Shown in pieces: positions 57,415 through 64,000 of a stretch of 64,000 nt of DNA. A program made the translations under genes and the position numbers. The stretch's first letter is position 1. Every line of letters starts with the position of its first letter. The stretch comes from Guyanagaster necrorhizus (Eukaryota > Basidiomycota > Agaricomycetes > Agaricales > Physalacriaceae): contig NW_025064896.1 in assembly GCF_019112545.1 (NCBI RefSeq), forward strand, positions 923,317-987,316, read 5' to 3'. The notes beneath the pieces were generated by a model. It was not told the DNA's origin. It saw only the letters and a program-made list of their open reading frames with translations, and searched no databases.

Positions 57415-59123
57415 ATGCCATATTCATCTTGGTCCCCATCAGAGGCTCGCCTTCGCCGGAATTTAACCCGACGATATTTGCATAAATTAAACAAGGTGAG
57501 TAACATGCGATTCATTCCTTCCTACATATAGGCTAATGCTTTCCAGAACTTGAAAAAATCAACATCCCTCCCCGTCCTTCGCCTGGTTCCAACTGACCGA
57601 CCATTCTTCACTTGTAACAAGTGTGGTTTTTCGAGTACGACATCCCCCCCTTGCATGTACGGACACTCGGACAAGGGATCGGAACGCGCGACTGGACGCA
57701 TTCCGCACCGCAGATGGACGTTCACGGCTTCCACGGGAGAATACGTCAATTTATGTGAGCCAGCAGGGGGGTTGCGTGCATCTGTGCATCAAAGATTACA
57801 TGTGCCCCATCTCCTGCCCTCAACACCGCCACCCGCATCGCCACACAAACTGCGTCACTCATGGTCCCAGGCAGGCAACATCACCGTCGATCAGTGGACC
57901 GGGTTGCTATCTTCTCCTGCCCCTGTTGTACCGGACAACAAACGGCCTTTACTTCCCTGCGTCGAGGAAGACGATCCCGCGGTAACAGATATAAATCTGT
58001 CTCCGTTACCCACTTTGAATCTGCCATCTGATCAGCTACCTGCTCTCGTCAACCCCAGTACGGTATGCAATGAGACCGTTGCTAGTGAATGTCCTCAGGT
58101 TGCCACAGTGACGACTTTGGTGAGCAAATTATATATATGGCCTAGTCCGCTTTGAACTGACAACCCAACCAGTCTTACCACAAGAAGGTGAGGGACGAGA
58201 CGCTTGCCAAATTAACCGGCCGCACCTCCAGGCGGTTGAGTGTCGAGCAGGGGACATCAACTCCACTGGACTTGAAACGTGCATCGTTCGTCAAGGGCGT
58301 TGATCACCGGAACACTGATAAAGTCGTCATGAACGCCAAATCATCTGCGAAATCTTTACGCCCTTCCACCGCCCCCCAGTCTGGTCATTCCTATCACGAT
58401 GTCCTTGTTAAAAAATTCTCGGCAGAACAGAGAGTTCTTCGGAGGAAGCAGCCAATGGAGAAACTTCGTGTTTCGGCGCCAGCCTCCCCAGCTCCAACCC
58501 GTCCAGTTTCTGTCGATGGACGAACGTCGCGAAGACCAGTATCACAACCCCCCCAATCGTCTCACGACTCTATTACATCCAGCATTTCGTTGTCTATACC
58601 CATCACAAAACTGCATGGCCTTCGCCGTTCCAATTCGCAGTCCTACAATATACCCCGCTTGGGCCACCCTCACCGGCCATATTACTCTTCAGTCATTCGC
58701 AAAGACCTGTCCCGTCCTACCTCTCCCCAACCCGAATACAAGCCCAGCGAAAGCCGGCCAACGTCTCCAATGTCATTACGACCCTCGTCCCCTGGCCACG
58801 GCATGGCTTTCTCAGGACGGACCTCTAGTGTGGGCCACGACTTCGACCTCCCCACGCCACCTGATCTAGACTACTCTAGTACTTTCCCATCCGCGTCGAC
58901 GGGATATTCCCCAGGGGAGTTCGGATACATTCCACCTGTCGACAAGCTCAACAATATGGGCTTCTCAATGAGCGGAGAAGCGGAGTTGAGGATGGCGCTC
59001 GCGAGTGGAGATGATGCAGGCTCCTTCAAATTCAAAGATATGAGCCCCAAACCGCGTTTGGGCGTTCGGTCACAGGTCAAAAAATTTGGGAAAGGACTGA
59101 AGAATCGCCTGTTCGGCAAATGA
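57415..59123 (+). CDS. Hypothetical Ser/Pro-rich basic protein
   Basis: Three exons (57415-57495, 57547-58119, 58173-59123) join in phase to 534 aa. The introns have standard GTGAGT and GTGAGC donors. The N-terminus is basic (RRNLTRRYLHKLNKNLKKST). A short Cys motif TCNKCGFSSTTSPPCMYGH lies near residue 50. The middle and C-terminal parts are rich in Ser, Pro and Arg with SP/TP dipeptides (LSRPTSPQPEYKP, ESRPTSPMSLRPSSP), likely phosphorylation sites. It ends in a basic amphipathic tail RSQVKKFGKGLKNRLFGK, which could bind membranes or nucleic acid. I do not recognise a family. It is probably a disordered regulatory or cytoskeleton-associated protein, but that is inference. Confidence 0.7.
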
Positions 59124-60839
59124 CATTTCAAGCTATACGACATGATGATGACCACTTTATGATGTACTTACTGAACTTGTAGCTACTATAGACTCCCACA
59201 TTTCCAGATACCATTGATATTTGATTGATATCCACCGTTCTCGCTTAGTTTTGTTGTATTATTGTATGGATAATGCATAGCTCCATGTTTGGTAAATATG
59301 TTCCAGTGCTTAAGAATAGGTTCACAAATTATATTTGCTTTTTACATATACTGATACACATTCCACCAATGATTAGGCGAATCAGAAAGCTTGACGCACA
59401 CGTGATGTATTTGCACGGTTCACTGGCCGGAACCGCTAGTTCGATTTTGTCCTATCTTGCCACTGGGCCTACCGCCAATTTCTTTTTTCTCTGCCTCATT
59501 TCACCTTCCGATGCCGGGATCTTCCCACTGGATTTATTGATTTTGAGTGCTGTAGAGCGGCCTGTTGGATTGCGATGGCTGACTACTAATTCTTTCACAA
59601 CTTGCTATTGGTTCCCGGTCATGGCTCACTGTCTCTTCTCGAGCATTCTCTGATTCAATAACTAGAAACGTTATGTGAGTGCTCTCAGGAACAAAATTCT
59701 GCATCTAATTCTCATTCGGAAGTCCTGGACGTTTTTGACTTGGTGCTTTCGACTGATCAGTGATAGTACGCTCCGGGCTCCCAGGCATATATCGAAACAT
59801 GACGTCGTGCCGCCGACTATACCGTTGTGGTCTCTACTGATAAGGTCACTTGCGAATGCTTGTTACAATAAATCGTATGTGATGTGAATGTGAAGAGCTT
59901 ATGCATTATATGACAACCTTTGCAGGGAAGAGGACCTATTTGTTAGGCCACAGTTATTGTAGCATTATGGACGAGCATGCGTCACTCTTGATCTCTCGTA
60001 CTTTTTAAGATATTCATCTGCTGGGACGAAGCATAGAGGGCAGTGCTCTAACGCAAACATCTAATATGACGAAATTTCGCCAGGAGGCGGGGTTGGGGTA
60101 TGAAGAACATGTCTCACAGACTTCGTACGATCATGAGTCTTCATCCGACAGTGATACCAGCTGCGAGCATACGGAGGTATCACTTGCTGCATCCGTGCTC
60201 CGTTGCTCTTCCATTCTTTTGTGTTACTGAGGAGAAAGATATCTTTGATCTGATGGAGCAGCTCGCTTTACCAGCACTGTAGATGGGAGATCGCCGATAT
60301 CGAAATCATCCTTCAAGAATGGGTTGCATGGGCTGCGTGGCGCTGAGTTGGTCTGAACAAGCAAGTCCTGATTTTCTGGTGCGTAGGCTGATCCTGACTC
60401 ATAGCGACATTGGCAGGTAATTTTATTTTGAATAGCCCGTAGTTCGCTTTGCATATACAGATGGGACGCGTATAGACCCTTTTATTAGTGTCTACGATCT
60501 TACCGACCCAGCCAGTGCACTCAAGTTCTCTTAGTTTGTCATAAGCTTCCAAACACACATTTAGGCAGTCGTTGCGCAAAGCAACCAGTTGGTATTCAAG
60601 CGACTTCTGTGAAACTCAGATACCATCGATGACAACACACCGGCCCCGAAGAACAATGTGAAACAGGATCCCGAGTTGGCTCAATGTGGTTGAAGGATGG
60701 TTGGCACTCTTCTTCTTTTTTCTACGGCCATAATGATGGAGCGTGAATGACGCACGACGCGAGCCTTATCGAGGACCAGGTCTGAACCAGCGAAGGGCGA
60801 TCACGCACGCTCTTTGTTTATGGACTGGCTCTGTGGGAT
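59124..60839. other. 1.7 kb stretch without recognised genes
   Basis: Only short frames without known motifs. It includes the 3' flank of the preceding gene. Confidence 0.4.
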
Positions 60840-62607
60840 TACTTTTCCAGAGCAAGCTCGACGTCCGGAAATCAAGCCAGCAACTTCTAAGAACGGTCCA
60901 CCAGCATCCTCTGCTAAGACGTCTCCCGAATCGGATTTTGAGTCCTTACAGTAGCGTAGAAGGTATGGGTTTTCCATGGCAGTTTTCTCCTGTCCCTTTT
61001 CTTGCCTCTTTCCAGAGAAAAGAAGGACAACTCCTCCTGGGGACAGAGACTGCAGATTAACTGTCATGCTTGGCGTTTGCAGCTCTTAATTATCACGAAT
61101 TGAAGTCGTTGTTGATACCTACTTAGTAGGCTTAGGTCGAGTGCCAAATCCCTTCTGGGTGTGGATCCTGAAGCTACACTTTCTTTCTCCAGCTATTCTC
61201 ATGATTGTAGAATTGCCAGCCTCGCCAACATTAAGTACTCTCAGAACGCCCCTGGTCTCGATTCTGAACTTGTCAAAGAAAGAATGGCAGCCTTACTTTC
61301 TAAAGGACGTGACAAGATATTTGAAACTACCCATTACCAATGCTGTCAGTTACATATAACTCTATCTCGAGTCGTTCACTCATTTTGTCATATGCAAGGA
61401 CAGGTTCTCTCTGTCCATGAACGAATTTCTAGTCTAAGGATAACTTTCTATGACGACTCCTCCGAGAGCACTTTTACGCTTTCTCCGGACGATTGGAACA
61501 TCCTCTCCTAATCTTTTTCTTACTTTTTGTGGGGTTCATTGAGCACGTATTCGATCAAGCTGGGAGGACAATGCCTCAACGAAGCCGAAGCCTGGCATGA
61601 CTGGGATGCCTTGCTCAACCTTGGCTTTATGACAAGAGGCGAAGTAGCTTCCGAAAGATTGTTGTAAGCGTTCATTGGTTCCGTACTAAAGTAATACTCA
61701 CATCCATGTCTTTCATGAAATGGTATCGCGGATCAGACGAACTCTCCCGGAAAGCATAACCCGAAAGGTTCAGACTACGCTAACAATTCTTATCATCTCT
61801 GTGAAAAATTTGCTCGAACCAAAGTAATGGTGTCCCTTTACAATCAGTGATACACCGGCAGGCAAGATAAGCCCAGGACCTAGCAACACACCATGCCGAG
61901 GAAGTCGAGAAACTCTCTTCTTCCATGGATAATTCTAGCGAGACCATCTTACAACCTGCTATCACTGATAGTGAACCGGAGTCTGGCATATGCGACTCCC
62001 TGCTGATGCCGCCATTTCTCACCGAAAAAGGTCTACCCCTTTATTACCTGGCTTCGTAGGGGCAGTTGAGGTCGTGCTGGAAGACCTGTTGTTCAAGCGG
62101 AGTAATTGGAGCAGTATCGAGCAGTATCACCGGCTTCCAGAGACATTCATTAGCGGTAATGATGTGAAGCAGTAGAACTTTGTCCGCTTCAACAGCCTAC
62201 TTTGGAATCGCTTTCGATACGGTTTGATTAGATGTTACGTTTATGCTTACTACCGTCAGTCAGATTCAATACTATATGTGTGCAGGCTGTTTATTATCCT
62301 TGGGGATACTGTCTATGGGCGGCTTGCCGATTAAGCCGCTGGCCTGCTGTGTGACTCCTACTACCTTGTATATCCTTTACAATCACTGTATGCTTTTCCA
62401 AGTACAATTCTACTGCTCAACCACAAGAATGCTACAGACGGCTTCATGTCTAATGAGCATCTACATATGTTCATTTTCTTGACAGCGATGCTTAGTCTCT
62501 CACACAATATGGATTATAGATTGGTACCAGACATGATCCTCGACGATTTCCCACACTTCAATCTAGATCTCGCCGACGACTCTCCGCATCACACCGAACC
62601 ATGCTAA
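60840..62607 (+). other. Coding-like segments of an unidentified multi-exon gene or gene remnant
   Basis: Several + strand segments look like exons but could not be joined. About 61116-61511 encodes LRSSAKSLLGVDPEATLSFS to TFTLSPDDWNILS. About 61540-61664 encodes YSIKLGGQCLNEAEAWHDWD and LGFMTRGEVASERLL. About 61690-61825 encodes FHEMVSRIRRTLPESITRKV. About 61870-62059 encodes HHAEEVEKLSSSMDNSSETI and LLMPPFLTEKGLPLYYLAS. About 62280-62330 encodes CRLFIILGDTVYGRLAD. The end, about 62485-62607, encodes DYRLVPDMILDDFPHFNLDL and stops at TAA. A convincing intron (GTATGG, pyrimidine-rich, TTTCCAG) lies at about 60963-61015. Composition suggests real protein, but stops fall between segments and no family is recognised. 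Confidence 0.4.
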
Positions 62608-64000
62608 GTTTGCCGTTCTAATCTTGGCCCGTTTCCTTCCCGGCTATTCTGATGCGAGATGTCCTGTGTTTAACTTTTACCATGCTGTGTCTCATTTTAG
62701 AACGGAGCCAACATTTCCGGAAAATCACTGTTGTTGTAGACAACATCTCTTGACAGTCGCGGTACAGATCAACAATATGTGCTTTGACAAGCATAGTTGC
62801 AACACTTTATTAGCGTCGGTCGTATTCCGTACTCGGATTTTGGAACAAAATATTCTCTGCCTCTTGGGAGTGGGAGGGCTATGTGCATGTTTGTCATCCA
62901 GACACTGGGGCTTTCCCTTTCCCGGCGCAGAAACTTGCTTGTCTCGAGATAGAGGCACATCACCCCGTGGTCTGCTTCTTTCCAATGACTTCCTGCGACC
63001 TTCATCTCCGCAGTCGTTATTTGTTTTGTTCTTGACTGCTTTCAATTAGCCTAGGCGATTGCCAGAGGGTCGAGGTCTTGCAATGGTCGACAGGGCAACA
63101 TACTGACGACGCAAAATCTGTCACACCGCGGCGAAACAGACCGCGTCTCATCGTTAATACTTGACCATCTCCTGCAGACAGTCATCGCCCTTCATTCAAA
63201 TGTTACCTACCCATTTCCTTGTCCAAAGTAGGTTATCTTTCTCCTTTCCTCCTGGGTCGAAAGCACCTTCGACATTTCTCAGAGATTTATCATCCATCGC
63301 AAGTTCTCAATGTATCGTTTCAGAGAGGCAGTGCCCTTCTCGAACATCCCACCATGATAGCGAAATGACAGCTAGTGGGAAAACGGAAAGGTTAATAGTT
63401 CCCCCGTAGTCATTGTATAAACACCTCCACCTATAGAGATTCATATTTTATTTATGCAAGAAGTCGCACATCAGTGAAAACGGCAAGATAGGAAGGTCAC
63501 AAGAGCAGGGGAAAGGGACAACCGCTCCAACTTTCTCCCTGCTTAAGTTTGCCGTCAGATCGCCCAATCCAGGATATCTCATGGGGTCCACAAGAATTAG
63601 TCAACTTGATGCTTGAAATATTTTTAGATCCATGGAATGCTCGTGACCTCTACTGGTTATATTTATAGCAACATTCTGTGAGTCTAACAAAGATGAAACG
63701 GTGATGGGGATATCATAGAGCCATATCGGTCATTTTCATAGATTGAAATCTATCTAGTCGCCTGACCCGCGCTCTATCCTTCATTATTGTCCTCGATGTC
63801 TCCGAGACGGTACTTCGACCATTCAAAGAAAAAACAGTGGAAGATGCCATCAATACCTCTGCTCATGCGCATATTATAGCAATGGTGCCAATGTCTATTG
63901 CAGACGTATTCGATAAAGTAAGTAAAATCTGACTTAGCTCTTGTCTTACGAAGACCATGGAAGAATATAGGCCACATACCTTGCAGCTCAAGATGCCGTC
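62608..64000. other. Right-edge stretch without recognised genes
   Basis: Short frames only. The last ~230 bases could belong to a minus-strand gene entering from beyond the edge, but no motif supports this. Confidence 0.35.

Noticed and set aside
62280..62330. GDTVYG motif resembling the DTxYGSCCVDE motif of diphthamide synthesis proteins
   Set aside because: The following Cys-Cys-Val-Asp-Glu part is absent and no other Dph1/Dph2 block was found nearby.
1..64000. CRISPR array, integrated virus, complete transposon or secondary-metabolite cluster
   Set aside because: No regularly spaced repeats, capsid or polymerase genes, transposase or reverse transcriptase, or core biosynthetic enzyme was recognised.

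Overview
The window reads as nuclear DNA of a mushroom-forming basidiomycete (Agaricomycetes). The support is: genes broken by many 46-64 nt introns with GTRNGT/YAG borders (plus two GC-AG introns), a FunK1-type protein kinase, three Agaricomycete-style F-box proteins, a DUF1996 secreted protein, a PriB-like Zn2Cys6 factor, a single-chain urease and intron-containing tRNAs. The species cannot be named from the sequence alone. I see no complete transposon, CRISPR array, rRNA or viral gene.

Layout. 0.4-6.0 kb: a tRNA-Arg and three F-box genes (-,+,-), the first two divergent. 6.0-12.6 kb: a gene-poor stretch with no recognisable feature. 12.6-13.4 kb: one low-complexity hypothetical gene. 13.4-16.6 kb: gene-poor, with a diverged local duplication. 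16.6-20.4 kb: a small C2H2 zinc-finger gene and a FunK1 kinase gene, each crossed by an in-frame TGA. 21.4 kb: tRNA-Ser. 22.2-28.0 kb: a 13-exon SNF2 helicase, whose reading frame I could close exactly, and a Zn2Cys6 factor with a damaged zinc cluster. 31.0-32.1 kb: UreG. 34.2-36.5 kb: DUF1996 protein. 37.5-39.3 kb: MFS transporter. 40.7-41.6 kb: small secreted Gly/Ser/His/Cys protein. 41.8-43.9 kb: DENND6-like Rab regulator. 44.4-45.5 kb: CPSF6-like RRM protein. 46.5-48.0 kb: SPT2 chromatin protein, divergent from urease (48.2-51.2 kb) across a 188 bp gap. 53.3-59.1 kb: hypothetical genes. 59.1-64 kb: mostly unassigned, with coding-like segments at 60.8-62.6 kb.

Functional links. The clearest is urease with its nickel-loading GTPase UreG, 16 kb apart in one window. 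UreG has a His-rich N-terminus and would deliver nickel to the urease active site. SPT2, the SNF2 helicase and the CPSF6-like protein are nuclear chromatin or RNA-processing proteins. F-box and FunK1 genes belong to families that expand and decay rapidly in Agaricomycetes, which fits the broken or borderline copies seen here. I found no convincing new multi-gene system. The most unusual items are the two in-frame TGA codons 2.7 kb apart, the zinc cluster lacking two of its six cysteines, the secreted HGHGHGCCCCC protein and the unassigned coding-like region near 61-62.6 kb.
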